A DNA stretch of 64,000 nucleotides from Inquilinus limosus DSM 16000. GTDB lineage: Bacteria; Pseudomonadota; Alphaproteobacteria; DSM-16000; Inquilinaceae. Below the pieces are notes generated by a model. The model was not told the DNA's origin. It worked only from the letters and a program-made list of their open reading frames with translations, and searched no databases. Positions 17,898 to 25,994 of the stretch are shown piece after piece; the first letter of the stretch is position 1, and every line of letters begins with the position of its first letter. A program made the position numbers and the translations under genes. The stretch covers positions 124,001 to 188,000 of the forward strand of contig NZ_AUHM01000006.1 of the NCBI RefSeq assembly GCF_000423185.1, in the 5' to 3' direction.

Positions 17898-18812
17898 TCA
17901 CCGCAGGCGAAGGGGTGGCCGCCCGACCGAGAAGTCGCAGCATTCCTTCGCGATCTGCGCCGCCAGCGCGCTCAGCGAGTCCAGATCCCCGGTGCGGTGC
18001 ACGGCGAAATACTGGATCGGCGGGATCGCCGGGTCGGTCCTGATGACCCGCAGCCGGCCGCTGGCGACCTCGGGCCGGCTGTAGACCTCGCTGAGGAAGG
18101 CGATGCCGAGCCCGGCGGCGGCGAGCTCGGCCAGGACATGCAGGCTGTTGCAGCGGACGGTGCGGTTGATGGTGAGGCCGTTGGCCACCAGCCAGTCCAG
18201 CACCAGCCGCTGCAGGCCCGAGCCGGAGGATTGCGTCAGGATCGGATACTCCGCCATCCGCGCCAGCGGCACGACCGCTTCGGCCGGCCCGAAACCGGGG
18301 GCGCACATCCACTGCAGATGGACGCTGTCGAGCGGCACCGCCTTGAACTCCGGATTGGCCGGCGGGTCGAGGCCGATGACGAGGTCGAGCCTGCGTTCGG
18401 CCAGCCGCTCGAACAGGGTCACGCTGGAATCGACCTCGGGCTCCGGCACCACCTGCGGATAGGCCGCCTTCATGGCCACGATCAGCTTGGACAGCCAGGT
18501 GACGGCGATCAGCTCCGTGACGCCGAAGCGGAACGGCCCGCTGAAGGCGAGGGGGCCGGCGGCCGCCTCGCGGAACCGGGCCTCCGACTTCAGCAGATCG
18601 GCGGCGAGCGGGACGAGCGCTTCGCCGGTGCGGGTCAGGGTCACGGCACGGCTGCCGCGGTCGAACAGCGGGGTACCGAGGATCGCCTCCAGCTCCTGGA
18701 TCCGCTTCGAGACCGTCGACTGGGCCAGGTTCAGGCGTTCGGCGGCGTCGACCAGGCTGCCGAGCCGCACGATCCAGTGGAAGGCCTCCACCTGCTTCAG
18801 CGTCACCGTCAT
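17898..18812 (-). CDS. LysR-family transcriptional regulator
   Basis: The protein has 304 residues. The winged helix-turn-helix fills residues 1-65 (FHWIVRLGSLVDAAERLNLAQSTVSKRIQELE, then TPLFDRG). The periplasmic-binding-like effector domain covers about 90-295. It is divergent from the rraA-like gene, 125 bases away, with an inverted repeat between them. It is also followed on its own strand by the hydratase and lyase genes, so it probably regulates both arms. The effector is likely a substrate or intermediate of these enzymes (inference). Confidence 0.92.
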   Translation of the reverse strand: MTVTLKQVEAFHWIVRLGSLVDAAERLNLAQSTVSKRIQELEAILGTPLFDRGSRAVTLTRTGEALVPLAADLLKSEARFREAAAGPLAFSGPFRFGVTELIAVTWLSKLIVAMKAAYPQVVPEPEVDSSVTLFERLAERRLDLVIGLDPPANPEFKAVPLDSVHLQWMCAPGFGPAEAVVPLARMAEYPILTQSSGSGLQRLVLDWLVANGLTINRTVRCNSLHVLAELAAAGLGIAFLSEVYSRPEVASGRLRVIRTDPAIPPIQYFAVHRTGDLDSLSALAAQIAKECCDFSVGRPPLRLR

Positions 18813-18834
18813 GGAAACCGACCGATCAATGAAG

Positions 18835-18870
18835 AAAAGCGATCCGTATCTTACGAAAATATTCGCTTTT
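18835..18870. promoter_or_regulatory. Inverted repeat between divergent lysR and rraA-like genes
   Basis: AAAAGCGA at 18835-18842 is matched exactly by TCGCTTTT at 18863-18870 across 20 bases. It lies in the AT-rich divergent promoter region, where LysR proteins normally bind. Confidence 0.5.
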
Positions 18871-18937
18871 GCTCACGTCTGGATCACGGAAAGATCGTCC
18901 GATCAGCGCCGAGGCGCGCCACCTTCGTGTTCCCGTC

Positions 18938-19597
18938 ATGGACATTCCCGGACATCGCCAACTCCCCTCCCAGCCGCCGGTCCCGCCCGAGATCCTGGAT
19001 GGATTCCGCCAGGCGGCCGTGGCCGTCGTCTCCGACAACATGAACCGTCTGCACGGCACCCACTCGCTCCGGCCCTATCATCGCGGCGCGCGGCTGATCG
19101 GGACGGCGGTCACGGTCAAGACCCGGGGCGGCGACAACATCACCCTGCACAAGGCGTTCGAGCAGCTGCGGCCGGGCGACGTGCTGGTGGTCGACGGGGG
19201 AGGGGATCTCGGCCAGGCGCTGGTCGGCGAGATCATGATGAGCAAGGCGCGCGCCATCGGCGCGGCCGGCTTCGTGATCGACGGCGCGATCCGCGACGTC
19301 GCCGCCTTCGCGGCGGCGGACTTCCCCTGCTTCGCCCGCGGCGTGACGCATCGCGGCCCCTACAAGTCCGGCCCCGGCGAGATCAACGTCCCGGTCGCGG
19401 TCGACGGCATGGTGGTGATGCCCGGCGACGTCGTGCTCGGCGATGAGGACGGCGTCGTGTGCTTCGACCGTGCCGTCGCCGGCGATCTCCTGGCCCTGGT
19501 GCGCCGCCAGGAGGCGCGCGAGGCCGAGGCCCTGCAGGCCATCCGCGACGGCCGCGCCGACGGCTATATCGGCCTGCGGCAGGAGACCGCGCGATGA
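18938..19597 (+). CDS. RraA-like protein (4-hydroxy-4-methyl-2-oxoglutarate aldolase family)
   Basis: The protein has 219 residues from the ATG at 18938. The frame is open from a TTG at 18869, but that start would run through the promoter repeat. The family signature is present: GGDLGQALVGEIMMSKARAIGAAGFVIDGAIRDV contains the G-x20-R-D metal/substrate motif of class II pyruvate aldolases. The segment RGPYKSGPGEINVPVAVDGMVV is typical of the C-terminal half. Relatives cleave 4-hydroxy-4-methyl-2-oxoglutarate to two pyruvates or decarboxylate oxaloacetate; other RraA proteins bind RNase E. The catabolic neighbours favour the aldolase role. The stop overlaps the aminotransferase start. Confidence 0.87.
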   Translation: MDIPGHRQLPSQPPVPPEILDGFRQAAVAVVSDNMNRLHGTHSLRPYHRGARLIGTAVTVKTRGGDNITLHKAFEQLRPGDVLVVDGGGDLGQALVGEIMMSKARAIGAAGFVIDGAIRDVAAFAAADFPCFARGVTHRGPYKSGPGEINVPVAVDGMVVMPGDVVLGDEDGVVCFDRAVAGDLLALVRRQEAREAEALQAIRDGRADGYIGLRQETAR

Positions 19598-20814
19598 CCG
19601 GATCCTCCGAAGCCATCGCCCTGTCCGCCCGGGTGCGGCGGATCAAGCCGTCGCCCAGCATGGTGGCCCGCGCCCGTGCCCGGCAGCTGCAGGCGCAGGG
19701 CCGCGATATCATCGACCTGACCGCCGGCGAACCGGACTTCGACACGCCGGCCCATATCCGGGCGGCCGCGGTGGCGGCGATCGACGCCGGTGAGACCCGG
19801 TACACGCCGGTGAACGGGACGCCGGCGCTGCGCCGGGCCATCGTCGCGAAGCTGGAGCGCGAGAACGGCGTCCGCTACGGGGCCGACCAGATCAGCGTCG
19901 GCAGCGGCGCCAAGCAGGTGATCTACAACGCCCTGGCCGCCACGGTGGGCGAAGGGGACGAGGTCCTCATCCCCGCGCCCTACTGGGTCTCCTACCCCGA
20001 CATGGTGCTGGCCTGCGATGCGACGCCCGTCGTCGTCGCCTGCGGCGAGGAGTCCGGCTTCAAGCTGTCGGCCGAGGCGCTGGAGCGGGCGATCACGCCG
20101 CGGACGCGCTGGGTGATCCTGAACTCGCCCTGCAACCCGACCGGCGCCTTCTATGCCGAGTCCGAGATGCGCGCCTTGGCCGATGTGCTGCTGCGCCAGC
20201 CGCATGTCGCGCTGATGACCGACGACATCTACGAGCACATCCGCTTCGATGGGGGCGCCGCGGTCTGCCCGGTCGCGGTCGAGCCCAGGCTTCTCGACCG
20301 CACGCTGCTGGTCAACGGCGTGTCGAAGACCTACGCCATGACCGGGTTCCGCATCGGCTACGGCGCCGGCCCGGCGCCGCTGATCGCCGCCATCAACACC
20401 ATCCAGTCGCAGTCGACCTCCGGCGCCTGCTCGGTCAGCCAGGCCGCGGCGGCGGCGGCGCTGACCGGCGACCAGGGGGGCGTGGCGGAGATGCGGGCGG
20501 CGTATCGTGCGCGGCGCGACCGCGCGGTCGAGCTGCTGAACGCCTGCCCCGGCCTGAGCTGCCGCGCCCCGGACGGCGCGTTCTACGTCTATCCGTCCTG
20601 CGCCGGGCTGATCGGGCGGCGGACGCCGGAGGGGCGGGTGCTCGAGACCGACGGCGACGTGGTGATGTATTTCCTTGACGCGGCCGGCGTCGCCGTGGTC
20701 GACGGCACGGCCTATGGCTTGTCGCCCTATCTGCGCCTGTCGATCGCGGCGTCGCTGCCGCAGATCGAGGAGGCCTGCGCCAGGCTGGCGCGCGCCTGCG
20801 CCGCGCTCGCCTGA
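19594..20814 (+). CDS. Class I/II PLP-dependent aminotransferase (aspartate aminotransferase type)
   Basis: The protein has 406 residues in the fold-type I aminotransferase family, close to the I-gamma aspartate aminotransferases. Visible landmarks are DLTAGEPDFDTP, NSPCNPTG (about 178-185), the PLP-phenol-binding TDDIYEH and the PLP lysine K245 in NGVSKTYAMTGFRIGYGAGP. The ATG at 19594 overlaps the upstream stop (ATGA). Between an aldolase for 4-hydroxy-2-oxo acids and an amino acid importer, it is well placed to turn an imported glutamate analogue into the 2-oxo acid that the aldolase cleaves (inference). Confidence 0.9.
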   Translation: MTGSSEAIALSARVRRIKPSPSMVARARARQLQAQGRDIIDLTAGEPDFDTPAHIRAAAVAAIDAGETRYTPVNGTPALRRAIVAKLERENGVRYGADQISVGSGAKQVIYNALAATVGEGDEVLIPAPYWVSYPDMVLACDATPVVVACGEESGFKLSAEALERAITPRTRWVILNSPCNPTGAFYAESEMRALADVLLRQPHVALMTDDIYEHIRFDGGAAVCPVAVEPRLLDRTLLVNGVSKTYAMTGFRIGYGAGPAPLIAAINTIQSQSTSGACSVSQAAAAAALTGDQGGVAEMRAAYRARRDRAVELLNACPGLSCRAPDGAFYVYPSCAGLIGRRTPEGRVLETDGDVVMYFLDAAGVAVVDGTAYGLSPYLRLSIAASLPQIEEACARLARACAALA

Positions 20815-20847
20815 CACCAAACAAGACCAAGCAAGGAGGTTTCCGTC

Positions 20848-21666
20848 ATGATGTCGCTTCGCATCCTAGTGCTGGGCATGGCCCTCGCCGCAGGGGTTTC
20901 CGTCACCGCCCGGGCCGACGAGCTGGCCGACGTCAAGGCCCGCGGCACGCTGATCTGCGGCACGCTCGGCACGGCCGAGCCCTTCAGCTTCCAGGACCCG
21001 AAGACGCGCGAGATCGTCGGCTACGACGTCGACATGTGCGGCAAGGTCGCGGAGGCGCTGGGCGTCAAGCTGGAGCTGAAGCCGATCGCTGTGGAGGCCC
21101 GGATTCCGGAGCTGCTGCAGGGGCGCGTCGACATCCTGGCCGCCAATCTCGGCTGGTCGAAGGAGCGGGCGCAGCAGATCGACTACAGCTACTCCTACTT
21201 CGTCAGCCAGCAGAAGATGCTGGTGGCGGCCGATTCCGGGATCGAGACCCTGGACCAGCTGGCCGGCCACAAGGTCAGCGCCCTGAAGGGCTCGTCCTCG
21301 GAGCAGGGCGTTCGCCGCGAGATCCCGGAGGCCGAGACGGTGACGTTCCAGGATTCGTCCTCCGCCTTCCTCGCCCTGATCCAGGGCAAGGTCGACGGCT
21401 TCTGCGCCTCCGAGCTGATCCTGGTGAAGCTGCGCAAGCAGGCGGAGGAGTCGGCGCCCCTGGCCATCATCGAGAAGTCGGTGTTCGTCGAACCCTGGGG
21501 CCTCGGCATCCGCAAGGGCGAGACGGCGTTCAAGGCGGAGGTCGACAAGGCCCTGGCGGCGCTCGAAGCCTCGGGCGAGGCCGACCGCATCTTCACCAAA
21601 TGGTTCGGGCCGGACACCGTCTACGGCCTGAAGCGGGACTTCCGGATCGAAGAGATCAAGGGCTGA
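20848..21666 (+). CDS. Amino acid ABC transporter substrate-binding protein (family 3)
   Basis: The protein has 272 residues. A Sec signal peptide (MMSLRILVLGMALAAGVSVTARADE) is followed by the family 3 pattern: KARGTLICGTLGTAEPFSFQDPKTREIVGYDVDMC, LDQLAGHKVSALKGSSSEQG and the C-terminal IFTKWFGPDTVY. Family members bind polar or acidic amino acids and opines. AAGGAGG precedes the ATG. It is the periplasmic component of the complete importer ending at 23879. Confidence 0.92.
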   Translation: MMSLRILVLGMALAAGVSVTARADELADVKARGTLICGTLGTAEPFSFQDPKTREIVGYDVDMCGKVAEALGVKLELKPIAVEARIPELLQGRVDILAANLGWSKERAQQIDYSYSYFVSQQKMLVAADSGIETLDQLAGHKVSALKGSSSEQGVRREIPEAETVTFQDSSSAFLALIQGKVDGFCASELILVKLRKQAEESAPLAIIEKSVFVEPWGLGIRKGETAFKAEVDKALAALEASGEADRIFTKWFGPDTVYGLKRDFRIEEIKG

Positions 21667-21715
21667 ACCGGCAGGGGCGGCGGGCGTGCCCGCCGCCCAG
21701 GCGGAACGCGACGCC

Positions 21716-22414
21716 ATGGGCTACGTCTTCGATCCCGCCGCGGTCCTGACCGGCGAGTACCTGGACTGGTTCGTCTGGGGCCTCGCCACCACGATCGCGC
21801 TGACCATCGCCGCCTGGCTGCTGGGCATGGCGGCCGGCATCCTCCTGACCCTGATCCGGATGATTCCGTTCCGGCCGTGCGAATGGCTGGTGGCGGCCTA
21901 TGTCGAATACCACCGCAACGTGCCGCTGCTGGTGCAGATCTTCGTCTGGTATTTCGGCATCCCGCAGCTGCTGCCGCGGGCCATGCGGGTCTGGATCAAC
22001 GGCCACGGCAGCGAGTTCCTCCTGGCCGCGGTCGCGCTCGGCCTCGCCTGCGCGGCCTATGTCTCGGAGGATCTGCGCAGCGGCATCCGCTCGATCCCGA
22101 AGACGCAGTACGAAGCCGCCCGCTCGATCGGCTTCGGCTATCTCGGGGCCATGGGCTGGGTGATCCTGCCGCAGGCGCTGCGGATCGTGGTCCCGCCGCT
22201 GATCAACCAGACCCTGCTGCTGTTCAAGAACACCAGCCTGGCCATGGCGATCGGCCTCGGCGAGCTGACCTACCGGACACGCGAGGTCGACAGCTACACC
22301 TTCAAGACCTTCGAGGCCTTCGCCGTCGCCACCGTGCTCTACCTCGCCATCTCCTTCGGGATCATGGCGCTGGGCAGCTATGCCGACCGCAGGCTGAAGC
22401 TGGAGATCCGCTGA
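21716..22414 (+). CDS. Amino acid ABC transporter permease (HisM/GltJ type)
   Basis: The protein has 232 residues from the ATG at 21716. A GTG at 21686, with GGGGCGG before it, would add ten residues and cannot be excluded. It has the polar amino acid permease pattern: GLATTIALTIAAWLLGMAAGI, VEYHRNVPLLVQIFVWYF, and the EAA loop SIPKTQYEAARSIGFGYLGAMGWVILPQALRI. About five membrane segments are predicted. It is coupled to the second permease by ATG/TGA overlap at 22412-22416. Confidence 0.9.
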   Translation: MGYVFDPAAVLTGEYLDWFVWGLATTIALTIAAWLLGMAAGILLTLIRMIPFRPCEWLVAAYVEYHRNVPLLVQIFVWYFGIPQLLPRAMRVWINGHGSEFLLAAVALGLACAAYVSEDLRSGIRSIPKTQYEAARSIGFGYLGAMGWVILPQALRIVVPPLINQTLLLFKNTSLAMAIGLGELTYRTREVDSYTFKTFEAFAVATVLYLAISFGIMALGSYADRRLKLEIR

Positions 22415-23133
22415 TGCTCCAGATCCTGCAGGACAACTGGCTCCTGTTCCTGATCGGCCAATATCCGCACGGGCCCGTGGGCGGTCTCGCCATGACGCTG
22501 TTCATGGCGGCGGCCGGCCTGCTGCTGAGTTTCCCCTTCGCCGTCGCGCTGGCGCTGGCGCGGCTCAGCCCGTTTTCCTGGCTGCGTTGGCCGGCCAAGG
22601 CCGTGGTGCATGTCGTCCGCGGCCTGCCGCTGATCATGTTCATCTTCTGGACCTATTTCGTCGCGCCGCTCGTCATCGGGAGGCCGATCGGCGGCGTCGA
22701 GACGCTGGTCATCACCCTTGTGATCTACGAGGCCAGCTACCTGTCCGAGATCATCCGGGCCGGCATCGAGGCCTTGCCGCGCGGCCAGGTGGAGGCGGCG
22801 CGGGCCCTGGGCCTGGGCTACATCCCGACGACCTTCCGGGTCGTGCTGCCGCAGGCGCTGCACAACATGCTGCCCAGCATGGTCAGCCAGTTCGTCTCGA
22901 CCATCAAGGAGACCTCGCTCGGCTACGTCATCAGCGCCCATGAGGTCACCTTCGCGGCCAGCCAGGTGAACAACCAGCTGATGACCAAGCCGTTCGAGGT
23001 CTACGGCCTGCTGGCGCTGACCTATTTCACGCTCTGCTTCGCCCTGACATCGGTGGCGCGCCGGCTGGAACGCCGCGTCGCCGCGCGGCGGACGGGGGGG
23101 CGGGCCGGACGGGTGGCGGAGGCGGCAGCATGA
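22414..23133 (+). CDS. Amino acid ABC transporter permease (HisQ/GltK type)
   Basis: The protein has 239 residues and is the second channel subunit. The pattern includes VVHVVRGLPLIMFIFWTYFV and the EAA loop LPRGQVEAARALGLGYIPTTFRVVLPQALHNM. The start overlaps the previous stop, and its own stop overlaps the ATPase start (ATGA). The C-terminal tail (RRLERRVAARRTGGRAGRVAEAAA) is unusually basic. Confidence 0.91.
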   Translation: MLQILQDNWLLFLIGQYPHGPVGGLAMTLFMAAAGLLLSFPFAVALALARLSPFSWLRWPAKAVVHVVRGLPLIMFIFWTYFVAPLVIGRPIGGVETLVITLVIYEASYLSEIIRAGIEALPRGQVEAARALGLGYIPTTFRVVLPQALHNMLPSMVSQFVSTIKETSLGYVISAHEVTFAASQVNNQLMTKPFEVYGLLALTYFTLCFALTSVARRLERRVAARRTGGRAGRVAEAAA

Positions 23134-23879
23134 TCCGGTTCGAGAACGTCCGGAAGTCCTTCGGGCCGCTGCCGGTCCTGAACGGCGTCTCCGGCGAGGT
23201 CCGCCGGGGCGAGGTGGCGGTGCTGCTCGGCCCCTCCGGCTCCGGCAAGTCGACGCTGATCCGGACGGTGACCCGGCTCGAGGAGATCCAGCAGGGCCGG
23301 GTGCTGATCGGCGGCATCGACGTCGCGTCGCGCGCGGTCGACATCAACCGGCTGCGCCGCCGGATCGGCTTCGTGTTCCAGGCCTTCAACCTGTTCCCGC
23401 ACCTGACCGCGCGCGGCAATATCGAGCTCGGCCTCAGGCGCCTCCGCCGGATGCCGAAGGCCGAGGCGCGGGATCGCGCGATGGCCGAGCTCGCCCGGGT
23501 CGGGCTGGCCGAGAAGGCCGATGCCCTGCCGGCCCGGCTGTCCGGCGGGCAGCGCCAGCGCGTCGCCATCGCCCGGGCTTTGGCGATGGATCCTGAGATC
23601 ATGCTGTTCGACGAACCGACCAGCGCGCTCGACCCGGAGATGGTCGGCGAGGTCCTGCAGGTGATGAAGACGCTGGCGCGCGGTGGCATGACGATGATCG
23701 TCGTCACGCACGAGCTCGGCTTCGCGCGCGAGGTGGCGGACGCCGTCTGGTTCCTGGACCGGGGCGAAGTGGTGGAGAGCGGACCGCCCGGGCCGGTGCT
23801 GACGGCGCCGCGGCACGAGCGCGTCCGACGCTTTATGGCGACGCACGCCCGTCAAGCACTCGACGTCGCGCAAGCATAG
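23130..23879 (+). CDS. Amino acid ABC transporter ATP-binding protein (GlnQ type)
   Basis: The protein has 249 residues. Walker A is GPSGSGKST, the Q-loop is FVFQAFNLFPHLT, the signature is LSGGQRQR, Walker B is IMLFDEPTSALDPE and the switch histidine is in VVTHELGFAREVAD. This closely matches the GlnQ/HisP family. It completes the importer, so the operon runs rraA-like, aminotransferase, binding protein, permease, permease, ATPase. It converges with the minus-strand CitE-like gene after 46 bases. Confidence 0.93.
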   Translation: MIRFENVRKSFGPLPVLNGVSGEVRRGEVAVLLGPSGSGKSTLIRTVTRLEEIQQGRVLIGGIDVASRAVDINRLRRRIGFVFQAFNLFPHLTARGNIELGLRRLRRMPKAEARDRAMAELARVGLAEKADALPARLSGGQRQRVAIARALAMDPEIMLFDEPTSALDPEMVGEVLQVMKTLARGGMTMIVVTHELGFAREVADAVWFLDRGEVVESGPPGPVLTAPRHERVRRFMATHARQALDVAQA

Positions 23880-23925
23880 GTCGCCGCCGACCTTGGAATG
23901 CTCCTCCAACAGCCGCCGCAATCGC

Positions 23926-24765
23926 TCATCTGGCCGCGGCGAGGATACGCCGGGCCCGCTCCACGATCGGCGCGTCGACGAAACGCCCGTCGACGAGATA
24001 GGCGCCCTTGCCCTCGCGCTGCGCCGCGGCGTCGGCCTCGACCACCCTGCGGGCCCAGGCCAGCTCCTCTTCCGTCGGCGCGAAGGCCTCGTTGAGGATC
24101 GGCACCACCGCCGGGTGGATGCAGGTCGCGCCGTCGAAGCCGAAGGCACGCGCCTCGCGTGCGGCGGCCTTCAGCGCTTCGACGTCACGGAAGTCGGCGG
24201 CCGAGCGCAGCAGGCCGTAGGAGCGCCGCCCCGCCGCCTTCGCGGCGTAGTGAAGGAGCAGCTTCGGCAGCCGCAGCGTCTCCGGCGTCGGGGACGCGCC
24301 GGTGGCGGTGGCGAAATCCTCCGAGCCGAGGGCCAGCGCTGCGACCCGGGGAGCCGCGGCGATGAGGCGGGCGTCGAGCAGCGCCGCCGGATCCTCGATC
24401 AGGGGCACGAACTCCATCGGCTGCCGGCCGAGGGCCTGCTCCACGGGGGCGAGCCGCCCGGCCAGATCGGCCAGCTCCGCCGCGGATCCGGTCTTCGGCA
24501 CCAGGAGGCCTGCCGCGCCGGCACGGCACGCGGCTTCGGCGTCGAGGAAGCGCAGCTCCGGCCCGGCGTTGATCCGCACATAGATGATGGCGCCGGACCG
24601 GCCGGCCTGCGCGACGCTGTCGGCGAGCGCGTCCCGCGCCGCGGCCTTGCGCGACGGCGCGACGGCGTCCTCGAGATCGAGGATCACGGCGTCGGCGCCG
24701 CGCGTATGGGCCTTTTCGATGAAGCGCGGCTCGGAGGCGGGGACGTAGAGGAGCGAGCGGATCAC
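23926..24765 (-). CDS. HpcH/HpaI aldolase / CitE-like acyl-CoA lyase (second copy)
   Basis: The protein has 279 residues, with SLLYVPASEPRFIEKA, VILDLEDAVAPSRK, IYVRINAGPE, FVPLIEDPAAL and LGSEDFATATG marking the CitE/malyl-CoA-lyase fold and its Mg2+ ligands. It is clearly distinct from the copy at 16128. Its start overlaps the stop of the CaiB-type CoA-transferase (ATGA). Activation by a CoA-transferase followed by lyase cleavage is the natural reading. The substrate ester (citramalyl-, malyl- or similar CoA) is not determined. It is the last gene of the iclR operon. Confidence 0.88.
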   Translation of the reverse strand: MIRSLLYVPASEPRFIEKAHTRGADAVILDLEDAVAPSRKAAARDALADSVAQAGRSGAIIYVRINAGPELRFLDAEAACRAGAAGLLVPKTGSAAELADLAGRLAPVEQALGRQPMEFVPLIEDPAALLDARLIAAAPRVAALALGSEDFATATGASPTPETLRLPKLLLHYAAKAAGRRSYGLLRSAADFRDVEALKAAAREARAFGFDGATCIHPAVVPILNEAFAPTEEELAWARRVVEADAAAQREGKGAYLVDGRFVDAPIVERARRILAAAR

Positions 24766-25994
24766 GGGGATTCTCCCATCGTCTTCGTGCTCTTGCGCGC
24801 CTGTGCCGCACGGGCGATCTCGGCCTTCAGCTCTTCCGTATGCTCGCCGAGCCTCGGCGCGGGGCGCCGCAGGCCGCCCGGCGTCCCGGACAGTCGCGGC
24901 AGCACGGCATGCATGGGCAGGGAGCCGTTGTCGGCGTCCTCGACCTCGACGACCACGCCGCGCTCGCGGATATGCGGGTCGGCGACGATGTCGGCGATGT
25001 CGTAGACCGGGCCGACCGTGGCCCCCGCCTCGCGCATGACGCGCAACGCCGTGTCGCGGTCGCGCTCGGCGAACCAGGCGCCGACGGCCTGGTCGACGAG
25101 GTCGCGGTTCCTGACCCGCGCCGCGTTGGTGGAGAAGCGCGGGTCGGTCTTCATGTCCGGCCGGCCGATGATGTCGAAGATCCGCATCGCGATCACCTGC
25201 ATCGAGCCCGAGAGCGCGACATACTTGCCGTCGCCGCAGCGGTAGACGTTGCGCGGCGAGGAGGTGTTCGAGGCGCTGCCGGTGCGCTGCTTGACCTTGC
25301 CGGTGACGCGGTGGATCGCGGCCTCGGGGCCGAGCACGGCGACCATCGGCTCCAGCAGCGACAGGTCGATCACCTGGCCGCGGGCGCGGCCCTTCTCGCG
25401 GGCGAGCAGCGCCATGGTCACGGCCTGCGCCCCGGTGATGCCGGCGATCATGTCGGCGAGCGCCAGCGGCGGCAGCACCGGCTCACGGTCGGGGAAGCCG
25501 GTTCGGGCGGCGAAGCCGCTCATCGCCTCGACCAGGGTGCCGAAGCCCGGATAGGCGGCATAGGGGCCGGTCTGGCCGAAGCCGGAGATCCGCACCACCA
25601 CGATGTCGGGATTGATCTCGAGCAGCCGGGCGGGCGCGATGCCCATCGTCTCCAGCGTCCCGGGGCGGAAGTTCTCGATGAACACGTCGGCGGTCTCGAC
25701 CAGTGCGAGCAGCGCGTCCATGTCGGCCGCCTCGCGCAGGTTCAGCACCATCGAGCGCTTGTTGCGGCCATAGACCTTCCAGTGCAGCGACTGGCCGTCA
25801 TCGGTCCAGTCGCGCAGCGGGTCGCCCGAGGGCGGCTCGATCTTCACCACGTCGGCGCCGAAATCGGCGAGCTGGAGCGACAGCATGTTCCCGGCGACAA
25901 GGCGGGACAGGTCGAGGACGCGCACGCCGGACAGCGGGCCTGCCAGCGCTGGGTCGAAGCGGATCGGCTGCTCGGTCATCGGCGCCTCGCTCAC
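24762..25994 (-). CDS. CaiB/BaiF (class III) CoA-transferase
   Basis: The protein has 410 residues, the usual length for class III CoA-transferases such as formyl-CoA, mesaconate or citramalate CoA-transferase. Landmarks are the N-terminal VRVLDLSRLVAG and FGADVVKIEPPSGDPLR, the segment VFIENFRPGTLE, and the predicted nucleophile D181 in LALADMIAGITGAQA. It starts with a GTG at 25994 that overlaps the ATPase stop (GTGA). Being inside a transport operon, it probably moves CoA from a donor such as succinyl-CoA onto the imported acid. Confidence 0.9.
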   Translation of the reverse strand: MSEAPMTEQPIRFDPALAGPLSGVRVLDLSRLVAGNMLSLQLADFGADVVKIEPPSGDPLRDWTDDGQSLHWKVYGRNKRSMVLNLREAADMDALLALVETADVFIENFRPGTLETMGIAPARLLEINPDIVVVRISGFGQTGPYAAYPGFGTLVEAMSGFAARTGFPDREPVLPPLALADMIAGITGAQAVTMALLAREKGRARGQVIDLSLLEPMVAVLGPEAAIHRVTGKVKQRTGSASNTSSPRNVYRCGDGKYVALSGSMQVIAMRIFDIIGRPDMKTDPRFSTNAARVRNRDLVDQAVGAWFAERDRDTALRVMREAGATVGPVYDIADIVADPHIRERGVVVEVEDADNGSLPMHAVLPRLSGTPGGLRRPAPRLGEHTEELKAEIARAAQARKSTKTMGESP

